47,710 nucleotides of DNA from Pseudomonadota bacterium (GCA_023423065.1 JAFAGC010000016.1:1-47710), one strand, 5' to 3'; shown: positions 7,310 to 16,491, numbered from the stretch's first letter. Notes: generated by a model from the sequence alone, not told the origin. Translations and numbers: made by a program.

Positions 7310-9391
7310 TCAGCGCGGTAGCGCGTACGCGAGGTACACGCCGCCGCCGGAGCCGCCGCGTTCCTTGCCGCCGCTCGCGAATATCGCCACGTATTGCCGG
7401 CCGTCCACCTGGTAGGTTATCGGCGTCGCGTCGGCGGAGAAGGGTAGCTCGGTCTCCCACAGCAGCCTGCCATTGCGCTTGTCGAAGGCGCGGAACTTGC
7501 GATCGTGAATGGTCGCGCCGATGAACAGCAGGCCGCCGGAGGTCACGAGCGGTCCGCCGTAATTCTCGCTGCCCGTGCCGCGTTTTCCGCTGGCCGCGAG
7601 CTCGGGAAACTCGCCGAAGGGAATGCTCCACGCGACGCGGCCGGTCGCAAGCTCGATCGCATTCAGCGTGCCCCAGGGTGTGCGCACCGCGGGATAGCCG
7701 TCGGCGTCGAGCCAGCGGCGGTAGCCCGTGAAGCGATACTCCTGGTTGTCGGGCGAGGAGTCGGGAGTGCCGGCCGGCGGGTCCGAGCCATCCGTGAGGT
7801 ATGCACCGATCGCTTCGATGGCTTCCTGCTGCAGGTGCGAGAAAGCGGGCATGCGACCGCCGCCCTTGCGCACTACCTCCTTGAACCGGTCGGCAGTCAT
7901 GCGCTCGCCGAATCGGGCGATGTCCGGGAACTGCGGCGGCGATCCGTGGCCGGTGTCGCCGTGGCACGCCGCGCAGTCGCGCAGGTAGAGCGACTTGCCG
8001 CCGCGCCCGCGGTCGTTGCGCGCCAGCGAGCCGAGCCAGGCCATCTCGTTCGAGTTCACGTAGACGAGGCCGCTCTGCGGGTCGTACGCGGGGCCGCCCC
8101 ATTCGGCGCCACCGTCGAAGCCGGGGTAGATAGTCGTGTCCTGGCCGACCGTCAGCGGTTTGAACGGGCCATCGCTGCGCAACGTCGCGAACTGTTCGCG
8201 AATCTGGCGCGCGATCTCGGGCGTACGCGCGGTGAGCTCATCGGGACTCAGGCGCTGGCGCGCGAACGGCGCGTGTTGCTTCGGCCGCAGGTATGTCGGG
8301 CTGGCGATCTCGCCCGGCACGTCGGAGGGCGGAGCGGGTACTTCCTCGATCGGAAACACCGGCTTGCCGGTGTCGCGGTCGAGCACGAACAGGAATCCCT
8401 GCTTGGTGGTCTGCACCAACACATCGATGCGTTTGCCGCGCACCTCGATCGTCGCGAGCGTCGGGGCCGACGGCAGATCGCGATCGAGCAGGTCGTGCCT
8501 GACGAACTGGAAGTGCCAGACCCGTTTGCCCGTCGCGGCATCGATCGCGAGCAGGCAATTGGCGAAGAGGTTGTCGCCCAGGCGGTCCGCGCCGAAGAAA
8601 TCCGCCGCCGCCGATCCCGTCGGCACGTAGACGATGCCGCGCTTCTCGTCGAGCGTCATGCCGGCCCAGCTGTTCGCGCCGCCGATGTGCCGCCAGGCTT
8701 CCTTGGGCCAGGTGTCGTAGCCGGGTTCGCCGGGCTGCGGAATCGTGCGGAAGGTCCAGCGCAGCGCGCCGCTGCGTACGTCGTAGGCGCGCACGTGCCC
8801 GGGTGAGGCAGGCAGGGATTCGCCGACCCGGCCGCCGACGATCATGAGATCGCGGTGGATGACGCCCGGAGTGGTTAGCCGGACCGATTGTCCGCCCGGG
8901 TCGCGCCCGAGGTCCTCGCGCAGATCGATTCGCCCGTCGCGCCCGAACGACCCGACGGGTTTGCCGGTCGCGGCATCGAGCGCGTAGACGAAGTTTTCGA
9001 CGGCGGAGAAGACGCGGGCCTCCTTGCCATCCGTCCAGTGCATGAGCCCGCGATTCGCGCCGGTGCCCTTGATGCCCGGGTCGAAAGTCCAGAGTAGCTT
9101 GCCGGTCGCCGCGTCGAGCGCAAACGCCTTGTGTTCCGGCGTGTAGCCGTACAACACGCGACCGACGACGATGGGCTGGGTCTGCGTGTCGCCTTTCTCG
9201 CCCGTGTCGTAGCGCCAAGCGAGCTCGAGCTGCTTCACATTGCCGCGATGGATTTGTGCGAGCGTGGAATGGCGGTTTTTCGCGTGGCTTCCGCCGTAGG
9301 CGGGCCAGTCGACGTCCGGGCCGGCGTGAACACCGTTGGCACAAGCCAATGCAAGGCACAGCGCTGCCGCGCGGTGCAGTCGTCGAATCAT
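7310..9391 (-). CDS. PQQ-dependent (quinoprotein) dehydrogenase with inserted cytochrome c domain
   Basis: This is a 693-residue periplasmic enzyme with a signal peptide (about 1-23, GVHAGPD). The bulk is an eight-bladed propeller with repeated tryptophan-docking strands (ATGKLLWTF, SGALRWTFRT, ATGKRVWHFQ, NGRLLWETELPF), like quinoprotein glucose/alcohol dehydrogenases. A small cytochrome c domain with CAACH at about residue 472 and a later candidate methionine ligand (GGRMPAFSHL) is inserted before the last blades rather than at the C-terminus. Such enzymes oxidise sugars or alcohols in the periplasm and pass electrons to the respiratory chain; the substrate is not evident. The ATG at 9391 has GGAGG 5 bp upstream. 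It converges on msrB with 11 bp between stop codons. Confidence 0.92.
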   Translation of the reverse strand: MIRRLHRAAALCLALACANGVHAGPDVDWPAYGGSHAKNRHSTLAQIHRGNVKQLELAWRYDTGEKGDTQTQPIVVGRVLYGYTPEHKAFALDAATGKLLWTFDPGIKGTGANRGLMHWTDGKEARVFSAVENFVYALDAATGKPVGSFGRDGRIDLREDLGRDPGGQSVRLTTPGVIHRDLMIVGGRVGESLPASPGHVRAYDVRSGALRWTFRTIPQPGEPGYDTWPKEAWRHIGGANSWAGMTLDEKRGIVYVPTGSAAADFFGADRLGDNLFANCLLAIDAATGKRVWHFQFVRHDLLDRDLPSAPTLATIEVRGKRIDVLVQTTKQGFLFVLDRDTGKPVFPIEEVPAPPSDVPGEIASPTYLRPKQHAPFARQRLSPDELTARTPEIARQIREQFATLRSDGPFKPLTVGQDTTIYPGFDGGAEWGGPAYDPQSGLVYVNSNEMAWLGSLARNDRGRGGKSLYLRDCAACHGDTGHGSPPQFPDIARFGERMTADRFKEVVRKGGGRMPAFSHLQQEAIEAIGAYLTDGSDPPAGTPDSSPDNQEYRFTGYRRWLDADGYPAVRTPWGTLNAIELATGRVAWSIPFGEFPELAASGKRGTGSENYGGPLVTSGGLLFIGATIHDRKFRAFDKRNGRLLWETELPFSADATPITYQVDGRQYVAIFASGGKERGGSGGGVYLAYALPR

Positions 9392-9474
9392 GAATCCTCC
9401 GCCAGATGCCGTGGGGGAATCTACGGCATCGAGGCGGCGAGGTCACGCCGCGTGCGAAGGTCGCGTGCCGGGCC

Positions 9475-10035
9475 TCAGCCGGATCGGCCGGGATACTTGA
9501 GGAACATCTCGGTCACGGCCTTGTTGACCGCTGTCTGAGGATCCTTCATGACCTTGTCGTTGAGCCGGCCTTCGATGATGCCTTCCCAGACGAGTTGCTT
9601 TCTGGCCGCATCGATGAGGTCGATGTTCGCGGTGCCGACCTTGTAACGCACGGTTTCGACTTCGCTGCCGCCGTATCCGAAGCCGCCGTACATGCCACCG
9701 CGATATCCGTAGTAGCCGTAGGTGGGCGCGGGTGTGCTGCGCAGGTCGACGTTCTCGCGCGCATTCGCATTGAAGTTGACGAGCAGGTCCGCGTCGCCGC
9801 TTTCCACGAAGCGATATCCGCGCGCATCCATTTCCCGGCGAATCGCTTCCTTGAAGTAGCCGGTGAGCGGCGTCGAGACGCCGCCGCGGTCCGTGCCGGG
9901 ATTCGGGACGAAGGCGTACGTGCGGTAGGCGGAAAGATTCGCCGCAGGTGCGGTATTCGAGCGCACTTCGGGCTTCGATGCGCAGGCGGCCAGCAGCACG
10001 ATGGAAACGAGTGCGAGGGACGGAAGAGTTCTCAT
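9475..10035 (-). CDS. DUF4136 lipoprotein
   Basis: A 186-residue protein with a lipoprotein signal ending LLAACASKPE. The body matches the DUF4136 pattern as I know it (YRTYAFVPN, IRREMDARGYRFVESGDADLLVNFNA, a Tyr/Gly-rich stretch YGYYGYRGGMYGGFGYGG, then NIDLIDAARKQLVWEGIIEGRL). Function is unknown; the family is an envelope lipoprotein. The start at 10035 was preferred over an ATG six codons earlier because GGAG lies 6 bp before it. It lies downstream of DUF2950 on the same strand and has its own candidate promoter element about 70 bp upstream. Confidence 0.85.
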   Translation of the reverse strand: MRTLPSLALVSIVLLAACASKPEVRSNTAPAANLSAYRTYAFVPNPGTDRGGVSTPLTGYFKEAIRREMDARGYRFVESGDADLLVNFNANARENVDLRSTPAPTYGYYGYRGGMYGGFGYGGSEVETVRYKVGTANIDLIDAARKQLVWEGIIEGRLNDKVMKDPQTAVNKAVTEMFLKYPGRSG

Positions 10036-10104
10036 GGCGTGCTCCAACAACACGGGTCGGGCGAAGGACTGGAATTGTCAGTCGCCGTTGCGCGCGCGGA
10101 ACAT

Positions 10105-10120
10105 GGGACATTGGTCGGAT
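10105..10120 (-). promoter_or_regulatory. CCTAGG-type element upstream of DUF4136 gene
   Basis: On the minus strand it reads GACCAATGTCCCATG, matching the consensus GACCTAGGTCCGATT at most positions and with GTC/GAC half-sites four bases apart. It points toward the DUF4136 start about 70 bp away and abuts the DUF2950 stop codon. One of the weaker copies. Confidence 0.4.
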
Positions 10121-11016
10121 CAGATCTCGGCGGGAGACCACGTCGCATCGATCGAGAAACCGTCGAGTGCTTGCGCCCTCGCTGCCGTGTCTTCGCCGAG
10201 ATCCGCCTGGTAGACAACGCCATCCTGGTTCACCAGGAACGTCATGACGCCGCTCGCTCCGTATTCGGCCGGATACGCCACGAAGGCGAATCCCTTGCCC
10301 TCGGAATCCTTCGCGGAGGCCGGCAGCGAACGGTAGTAGTAACCGTGATACGGAGTGGGCTTCTTGCCGATCTCGTAACCTTCGGTCGCCGCCAGCGCGA
10401 GCAGGGGGCCGGCGGGCGATGTCGCTTCACCGGCAGTGGTTTCCCAGTACAAGCCATTGCGCTTGCCGGGATCGCTGATCACCTTGGCCGCGTAGCGACC
10501 ATTGTCGGCGGCATATTCGAGCTGCGCGGCGACGACTCCGTAGCAGACGTCGATCGCCGCGAGTTCGTTGCGACCGATGCGCCTCAACACGAGCTCATCG
10601 GCACCGCCCGCGGCATCGAATTGCCAGCCACCGTCCCGCTTCACGATCGGGATGGGCAGTGGCCAGCGCTCGGGTCCGACTTCGAGCGTCATCGCGTCGG
10701 GTCCCGAGGCGACGAGAGCGTGCTGCTGATCGAATGCATGCAGGAACGTCTCGCGTTCGCGCGCCGCCTGGATCTCATCGCCCGATTCGAGCAACGAGTC
10801 CGCTTCGGGGCCGAGGATGTTCCGCAACTCCTCGCGATCGTGTTCGCGCAATGCCTTGACGAAGGCTTCCATCCCGTCTTCGGGCGTCGCGAAGTGGCCC
10901 ACGTGCGCCGTGGCCTCCTGTTTCGCGCACCCTTCCAGACTGGGCATGACCAGGCCGGACAAGGCCAACGCGCACACGAGGACGAGCGTGTGTTCGATGC
11001 GCAACACGCGGCTCAC
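10120..11016 (-). CDS. DUF2950 exported protein
   Basis: A 298-residue protein with an N-terminal signal and lipobox-like end (LEGCAKQEA). The body shows typical DUF2950 text: FATPEDGMEAFVKALREHD, LGPEADSLLESGDEI, AIDVCYGVVAAQLEYA, KPTPYHGYYYRSL and KGFAFVAYPAEYGASGVMTFLVNQDGVVYQADLG. Function is unknown. Its start overlaps the stop of the DUF3300 gene by 4 bp (ATGA), so translation is probably coupled. DUF3300 and DUF2950 genes are often neighbours in proteobacteria, which supports joint action in the envelope. Confidence 0.88.
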   Translation of the reverse strand: MSRVLRIEHTLVLVCALALSGLVMPSLEGCAKQEATAHVGHFATPEDGMEAFVKALREHDREELRNILGPEADSLLESGDEIQAARERETFLHAFDQQHALVASGPDAMTLEVGPERWPLPIPIVKRDGGWQFDAAGGADELVLRRIGRNELAAIDVCYGVVAAQLEYAADNGRYAAKVISDPGKRNGLYWETTAGEATSPAGPLLALAATEGYEIGKKPTPYHGYYYRSLPASAKDSEGKGFAFVAYPAEYGASGVMTFLVNQDGVVYQADLGEDTAARAQALDGFSIDATWSPAEI

Positions 11017-12623
11017 CTTCCTCTCCTCGCGCGCCCACCCGCGCTCTGATGGCCACGTTGGCTCGCCGCGTGCTCGCGCGATCCGCGCGAAACGTTCGAA
11101 AGCGCGTTGGATCCCGCGGCTTGCCGGGCAGCGGACTCACCATCGTTCATGCGGGCTTGCGCGGTAGTCCCGGATTCGAAGCCACGATCGGCTCGGGGCT
11201 GGCGGGTTGCACCGCTCCCGGCCGCGTGTCGCCCGGAGTCGCGTGCCGCGCCGGTCGACTGGCGATCCTCCGCGCGTTGAGCAGATCCCCCCGCGGCGAC
11301 GCGCTCGGCTGCGTCGCGGTCGGTGCCGCGATATTCACCGGCAGTGCGTTGTTCGTTCGGATGCCTGTCGCGGTATTCCTGCGAACCGCGGTACTCGTCG
11401 GTGCGCGGGCGTTGCTCGGCCGTGCGCGCCGGGGCACCGCGGTTTCCGCTCGACGCGGCGCGGTCGTTGACGGCCGTGCCGGGATCGCGTTTGCCGGTCC
11501 GATCCTGTCCGACCGTCTGTCCGACCGTTCCGGAGCCGCGGTAGGTGGATTGGCCCCGCCACTCATCGGAACTCGTCGTCTTGCGACTGACCGCGCGCTG
11601 ATTGTGGGTCACGCGATTGAAATAGTCCTCGTTGCCGACGTTGATGTTCACGTCGCCATTGATGTTGTTGTAGCTGTTGCGGTAGTTCACGGGACGGCTG
11701 TACGCACCCGCGGGACGATAGCCGGGATACACGGGACGATAAGGTGGAGGGTAGTAGACAGGCCCGCCACCCCAGTGCGGATAGTAATAGTCGTCGTGGT
11801 CGTCGAAGGCTTCGTTGAGGATGATGCCCGCGGTGAAGCCGATCAGGCCGGCGGCGACCATGTCGCCGCTGCTGTGTCCCTCCTGCACCACGGTCGTCGT
11901 CGCCGGCGCGGGCGGTGTGGTGTACACGACCTGCGGATTGTATTGCGGCACGTACACGACCTGCGGATCGGCGGGCTCGACGACGATGACCTGCTTCCCC
12001 GCTTCCTCTTTCTTCTCCACCTTCTGCTGCGGGGAGGTCTTCAGGTTGCCCACGGCTTCGGCTTGCAATCGCAGCCGCTGGATCGAATCGAGAACGCCGC
12101 GCTGATCGTCGGTAAAGGCCTGGCCGACTTCCCTCGTCCAGTCGAGCTGCGAACACATCATGTCGACCACGCTCGGAAAGTGGACCAGTGAGCGCACCGC
12201 CGGGCCGAAGCCTAACTTCCCGGTGGCGGCGTCGAGCTCCTGGCCTTTCAGGTCCTGGTTGTCGAGCAGCCAGTTGCCCGCGTCGAGGACTTCCTGCGCG
12301 TTGGTCGAGGCCGACAGGATCTGGCCGACGAGCGCGTCGGGGTAGAGCGCGATCGGCGCGAGCAGGTCGTCCAGCGCCGAGGGTTCCCAGGACTGCGCGG
12401 CACGCGTCTGCGCCTCGAGCGCGGCCTGCGCAGTGGCCGGGTCGGCCTGCGTTCCCGTGGTGGGTGCTTGCTGTTCCGCCGAAGCCGCGGGAGTCGACGC
12501 GCCGGTCTGCGGCGAGCGGTCGCAACCCATCAGACCGCACACACCGAGCCACGCGCTCGCGCCCAGCGCGGACCATTTCACGCGGGAACTGGCACCGATC
12601 GGACGAGGAGGGGGCGCGCACAT
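11013..12623 (-). CDS. DUF3300 lipoprotein with low-complexity Arg/Gly-rich tail
   Basis: The DUF3300 core runs from about residue 75 to 260 (LDDLLAPIALYPDALVGQILSAST, NWLLDNQDLKGQELD, VVYVPQYNPQVVYTTP). Next comes a membrane-like stretch (GDMVAAGLIGFTAGIILNEAF), a Tyr/Pro-rich segment (YYYPHWGGGPVYYPPPYRPVY) and a long disordered tail rich in Arg, Gly, Ser and Ala. A lipobox LMGC is visible. The start is uncertain: ATG 12623 (536 aa) gives a long leader, while GTG 12581 gives a compact lipoprotein signal. Neither has a clear ribosome-binding site. Function is unknown. It heads a minus-strand unit with DUF2950 and lies just downstream of a strong CCTAGG-type element. Confidence 0.85.
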   Translation of the reverse strand: MCAPPPRPIGASSRVKWSALGASAWLGVCGLMGCDRSPQTGASTPAASAEQQAPTTGTQADPATAQAALEAQTRAAQSWEPSALDDLLAPIALYPDALVGQILSASTNAQEVLDAGNWLLDNQDLKGQELDAATGKLGFGPAVRSLVHFPSVVDMMCSQLDWTREVGQAFTDDQRGVLDSIQRLRLQAEAVGNLKTSPQQKVEKKEEAGKQVIVVEPADPQVVYVPQYNPQVVYTTPPAPATTTVVQEGHSSGDMVAAGLIGFTAGIILNEAFDDHDDYYYPHWGGGPVYYPPPYRPVYPGYRPAGAYSRPVNYRNSYNNINGDVNINVGNEDYFNRVTHNQRAVSRKTTSSDEWRGQSTYRGSGTVGQTVGQDRTGKRDPGTAVNDRAASSGNRGAPARTAEQRPRTDEYRGSQEYRDRHPNEQRTAGEYRGTDRDAAERVAAGGSAQRAEDRQSTGAARDSGRHAAGSGATRQPRADRGFESGTTAQARMNDGESAARQAAGSNALSNVSRGSREHAASQRGHQSAGGRARRGR

Positions 12624-12658
12624 GGCAGCGACGCTAGCCTCGAGCCGCGGCATCGCCA

Positions 12659-12675
12659 ATCCAACCTAGGTCCGA
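12659..12675 (-). promoter_or_regulatory. CCTAGG-type element upstream of DUF3300 operon
   Basis: On the minus strand it reads GGACCTAGGTTGGATTG, matching GGACCTAGGTCCGATTG at 14-15 of 17 positions, including the directional GATTG tail. It lies 36 bp upstream of ATG 12623. Its position argues against the more upstream starts for DUF3300. Confidence 0.6.
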
Positions 12676-12726
12676 CGGGGCGCGAGAAGGGTCCCGGGCA
12701 AGGCGTGCGCCGCCCCGTGACGGGAT

Positions 12727-13101
12727 TCAGGCGTAGCCGATCGCGTCGCGGATCGAGCGGATCAGGATGTCCCCGCGCAACGGCTTGCGCAGGTAGGTGC
12801 TCGCGCCGTCCGCGATGCACTGGTCGCGCATGCTCGACTCGTCGTGCGCGGTGACGATCACGATGGGTAGATAGACATTGGCGGCCGCGAGGCGGCGTTG
12901 CACCTCGCGCCCGGTGATGCCGGTCATCTGCAGATCGAGCACGACGCAATCGGGGCGACCGTCCTCGAGCCACTTGAGGAAGGCCTGGCCGGAGGCGAAT
13001 GCCTCGACGTCCATCTCCGAGGCGCGCAGCAGGCGAACCAGGGCCCGCCGCACGGATTCCTCGTCGTCGACCACCGCGACGAAAGGGCGTTTCTTGTCCA
13101 T
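12727..13101 (-). CDS. Single-domain response regulator (receiver only)
   Basis: A 124-residue CheY/FixJ-type receiver with no output domain. The acidic pair is VDDEE, the phospho-acceptor is Asp56 in VVLDLQM, the conserved Thr is in VIVTAHD, and the conserved Lys is in YLRKPL. It follows the FixJ-like regulator gene on the same strand after 51 bp and is probably co-transcribed with it and the MASE1 kinase. A lone receiver here could act as a phosphate sink or as an intermediate for the nearby kinases. The ATG at 13101 was preferred to a GTG at 13125 because it starts right at the domain. Confidence 0.9.
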   Translation of the reverse strand: MDKKRPFVAVVDDEESVRRALVRLLRASEMDVEAFASGQAFLKWLEDGRPDCVVLDLQMTGITGREVQRRLAAANVYLPIVIVTAHDESSMRDQCIADGASTYLRKPLRGDILIRSIRDAIGYA

Positions 13102-13152
13102 GCAGGAGTGAGTAGGCGACCGCACGATGTCAGGTGACAGTGGACTTTCGTC

Positions 13153-13800
13153 TCACTCGGGCCGCGAAGGGCTTTCGCCGAGCTGCGCGGCGAGCCGCAC
13201 GAGCTCGGCCACCGAGCGCACCTGCATCTTCGTCATCACCCGTCCGCGGTGAACCTTCACCGTCTTCTCGGCCGCTCCCAGTTCGGCCGCGATTTGTTTG
13301 TTCATCTTTCCCGCGACGACCAGATTAAGGACCTCCCGCTCGCGGGCCGTAAGGGCAGTTAGTCTCGATTCGACCAGCGCGCGGCTCGCGCGCGACCTGC
13401 GCATGCTCGCGTCGCGCTCGAACGCTTCGCGTATCGCGTTCACGAGTTCCGCCAGGCGGACCGGCTTGGGCAGAAAGGTCACGGCCCCGGCGCGCATCGC
13501 GTGCACGCTCATGGGAATGTTGCCGTTCGCCGTGATGAAGACGATCGGCCGGATGCAGCCACTACGGGTGAGAACCGACTGCAGCTCGAGACCGTTGGTG
13601 CCGGGCATGGTGACGTCCGCCACCAGGCAACCCGGTGCATCCGGATCGTGATCCGCGAGGAACGCGTCGGCCGAGTCCCAGGAACGCACCGCGAACCCTT
13701 CCGCGTTCAGGCCGCGGGTCAGCGCGGTGCGCACGGCGCTGTCGTCGTCCACCAGGAATACCGTCGGTGCGGCCTCGCATCTGTTAACAGCAGAGTTCAT
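13153..13800 (-). CDS. FixJ/NarL-type response regulator with LuxR helix-turn-helix
   Basis: A 215-residue two-domain regulator. The receiver (about 12-125) has VDDDSAVR, phospho-acceptor Asp62 in VADVTMPG, and Lys in FLPKPVRL. The C-terminal LuxR/GerE DNA-binding domain (about 148-210) reads LTAREREVLNLVVAGKMNKQ and TVKVHRGRVMTKM. Its ATG overlaps the stop of the MASE1 kinase gene by 4 bp (ATGA), so the two form a cognate pair. It is the only transcription factor of this class in the window. It is my leading candidate for binding the repeated GGACCTAGGTCC element; this is inference, based on LuxR-type regulators often binding such palindromes. Confidence 0.93.
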   Translation of the reverse strand: MNSAVNRCEAAPTVFLVDDDSAVRTALTRGLNAEGFAVRSWDSADAFLADHDPDAPGCLVADVTMPGTNGLELQSVLTRSGCIRPIVFITANGNIPMSVHAMRAGAVTFLPKPVRLAELVNAIREAFERDASMRRSRASRALVESRLTALTAREREVLNLVVAGKMNKQIAAELGAAEKTVKVHRGRVMTKMQVRSVAELVRLAAQLGESPSRPE

Positions 13801-16202
13801 GGCAAACCTCGATCGATAGGTAGCTTCATGTGTAGTTCGGCGCCGCGGCCCGGCGCGCTTTCCGCCCACAGTTTTCCGCGGTGGGACTCCGCGACCGACC
13901 GGCAGATGGCCAGGCCGAGTCCGAGACCGTTCGCCTTCGTCGTGACGAAGGGCTGAAAGATCCTTTCGAGCTCGCCTTCCGGAATGCCGCCGCCACTGTC
14001 GCGCACGAGAATTTCGACGGCGGCTTCATTCCCGAGCAGGCGCGTCGCGACGTCTATCTGCCGGATCGCGCCGCCCGAGCCCGCGATCGCTTCGCAGGCA
14101 TTCATGATGAGATTGAGGACGACCTGCTGGATCTGGATGCGATCGCCCATCACGAGCGGCATCTCGGCGTCGAGTTCCAGGTTCACCGTGACGTTGCGCG
14201 ACACGCACTCGCTGTGGGTGAGATCGAGCGAATCGCGCACGACGGAGTTGATGTCCACGGGCTTGCGCTCGGTTTCGCCCTTGCCGAGCAACGCGCGCAA
14301 TCGCTGGATGACCTGCGCGGCGCGTTCGTCGTCCTGCACGATGTCGTGCAGGATCGCACTGAGCTCGGCCGGATTCTCGGTGCCTTTCTCGAGCATGCTG
14401 AGCGCCGCCTCGGCATTGCCGAGGATCGACGTCAGCGGCTGGTTCAGCTCGTGCGCGAAAGCGCCGGACAACTGGCCGAGCACCGCCGCGCGCGCGAGGT
14501 GCGTCACCTGCTGGCGCTGGTTGCGCGCCTCGATCTCGGCGAGCTTGCGCGCGCTGACGTCGGTACGGGTGATGATCGCGCCGCCCTCGGGGCGACGCAG
14601 TCGTTCGATCGAGACTTCTATCCAGGCGGGCTCCGCGCCGTTGGCCTCGCGATACTCGAGCTGGCAGCGCACACCGGTGCCGTCGAGGATGGTGCGCAAC
14701 GCGCGCAACTGTTCGGCCGCGCCGCGTTCGCCGCGCTCCGCCGCGCGCGCGCAGGTCTCGAGCAGATTGTCGCCGGCCGAGACGCGATCGAAGCGCGAGT
14801 TGTGGGTCGAATCGACCGCCCGCTGCCACGAGTCGTTGACCTCGATCACCACGCCCGCGCTGTCGATGACGGCGATCTGGTCGTGCAGCGACGCGAGAAC
14901 GGCCGAATGCAGCGATTCGGCCCGCTTGCGCTGGGATTCGGCCCGGTGGAAGGCGGACAGGTCGAGCACGTAGATCACTCCGCCTTCGTCGGCGGGGAAG
15001 CGGCAGTGCCCGAGGATCACCGGCACACGACGGCCATCGGACAACGCCAGCTCGTGTTCGGAGCTGTCGAGCTTGCCGAACAACTCGCTGGTATGGGTGA
15101 CCGGCGTCCCGGTCTCGCGCGCGAGTTGGTCGAGCCGCAGCTTGCCGCCTTCGATGTCCGCCCAGCTCAGCCCGGTGAGCCGCATGAACGCGTCGTTCGC
15201 TTCGCTGATTCGCAGGTCGTCGCGCCAGATCGCGGTCGGGATGATGTTGTTCTCGAAGATGCTGCGGAATCGCGCGCGGCTGACCACGAGCGCGCGGCCG
15301 GCGTTGCGCCACTCCTCGAGCAACGCGGCGAACGTGACCACCGTGCAGCATACGACGACGTTGAACGACACCACGCCGAGCGCGTTCTCGAGCGGAGTGC
15401 GCCCCGTGAACGGACCGAAGCCGTTGACCATGCCGTAGGTCGCCACCGCGCCGACGAGTAGTGTGGCCCCGCACGCTCCGCTCACACCGAAGCGCATCGC
15501 GGCCCAGGCGAGCAAGGGCAGCGGTGCGTACAGCAGCATCGGCGTGTGATCCGGCGTGCTCACCGGCATCGCGAACACCGTCACGCATATGGCCGCGAAC
15601 GGCACGCCGAGTGTTGCGGCTTCCACGGTGCGCGTGAGCGAGAAGCGCAGGTCGCCGCGCCTCAGCGCGCTCACCGCGTTCACGATCAGCGGAACGAGCG
15701 TGACGACGGCGAAGGCGTTCGTCAGGGTGCGAACGACCACCAAGAGCCAGAACTCGCCGGCGACTTCGAGCAACGCGAAACCCGCGGCGAGCCCCATGCT
15801 CGTGACGAGCGGCGCGAGCAGGCCGCCGAACAGGATCAGCGTGAACGCAGTGCGGATCCGGTTGAAGGACAACGGCGCCTGGGAGAAGGTTTGGGCGGAA
15901 TACGCGCCCAGCACCGCGAGCGACACGTTCGCGAGGTACTGGATGGTCACTCGGGGAAACGGGAACGCCGGCCACTGGGCCGCGTAATGGAAGGGTACGA
16001 GCGCCAATAGATAGAGCCACCAGCGTTGCCGGGGGGTGACCAGCAGCGCCGCCATGATGATCGCGTTGGGAGCCCAGAGGGCCGAGACCGGGGCCGACGG
16101 AAAAGCCAGCAGCTCGCCCAGGTGGGCCGCGAGCACGTAGGCCATTCCCAGGCCGGCGGGAGCGGCGAGTTGACCGATGAGGTTGCGGGGCAAGCTAACC
16201 AC
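13797..16202 (-). CDS. MASE1-PAS-PAS histidine kinase
   Basis: About 801 residues. The N-terminus (about 10-290) is a multi-helix MASE1 membrane sensor (FPSAPVSALWAPNAIIMAALL, WLYLLALVPFHYAAQW). Two PAS domains follow (about 305-425 with SRARFRSIFENNIIPTAIW; about 437-560 with LHDQIAVIDSAGVVIEVNDSW). Then comes a HisKA domain with His584 in GAFAHELNQPLTSI, and an HATPase with NLIMNACEAI, DSGGGIPEGEL and GLGLAICRSV. It autophosphorylates and should pass phosphate to the overlapping FixJ-type regulator. The signal sensed by MASE1 is unknown. The start is uncertain: no ATG exists in frame, and I chose the GTG at 16202 just before the first membrane segment. Confidence 0.9.
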   Translation of the reverse strand: MVSLPRNLIGQLAAPAGLGMAYVLAAHLGELLAFPSAPVSALWAPNAIIMAALLVTPRQRWWLYLLALVPFHYAAQWPAFPFPRVTIQYLANVSLAVLGAYSAQTFSQAPLSFNRIRTAFTLILFGGLLAPLVTSMGLAAGFALLEVAGEFWLLVVVRTLTNAFAVVTLVPLIVNAVSALRRGDLRFSLTRTVEAATLGVPFAAICVTVFAMPVSTPDHTPMLLYAPLPLLAWAAMRFGVSGACGATLLVGAVATYGMVNGFGPFTGRTPLENALGVVSFNVVVCCTVVTFAALLEEWRNAGRALVVSRARFRSIFENNIIPTAIWRDDLRISEANDAFMRLTGLSWADIEGGKLRLDQLARETGTPVTHTSELFGKLDSSEHELALSDGRRVPVILGHCRFPADEGGVIYVLDLSAFHRAESQRKRAESLHSAVLASLHDQIAVIDSAGVVIEVNDSWQRAVDSTHNSRFDRVSAGDNLLETCARAAERGERGAAEQLRALRTILDGTGVRCQLEYREANGAEPAWIEVSIERLRRPEGGAIITRTDVSARKLAEIEARNQRQQVTHLARAAVLGQLSGAFAHELNQPLTSILGNAEAALSMLEKGTENPAELSAILHDIVQDDERAAQVIQRLRALLGKGETERKPVDINSVVRDSLDLTHSECVSRNVTVNLELDAEMPLVMGDRIQIQQVVLNLIMNACEAIAGSGGAIRQIDVATRLLGNEAAVEILVRDSGGGIPEGELERIFQPFVTTKANGLGLGLAICRSVAESHRGKLWAESAPGRGAELHMKLPIDRGLP

Positions 16203-16491
16203 CTTCGTTCGACGGCCGCATGCGGCGCATGCCCTCGAACGGTCGAAAGGCGAGCGGCAAACGCAGAACTTCCTGCCGGATTCCGAACATCGGAAACACT
16301 CCCTGCACCAGAACCTGCATAAAGGCCAAGCATCAGGACGAAGGCGATCTGCCGCCGGCTCCTGCGCGGATGTCAGCACACGCGCACCCGGAACCTCCCC
16401 AAAAGTTCCGCGTCGGGTCAGAGCAAGCAACCGGCCGGATTATGGCGTCTTGCCTTAATACGTGCCACCCGGAGTTTTCCCGGCTGGCCAG

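Noticed and set aside
9406..11049. Long plus-strand open frame opposite DUF4136 and DUF2950
   Set aside because: It crosses two real genes and their gap, and its composition is that of an antisense frame.
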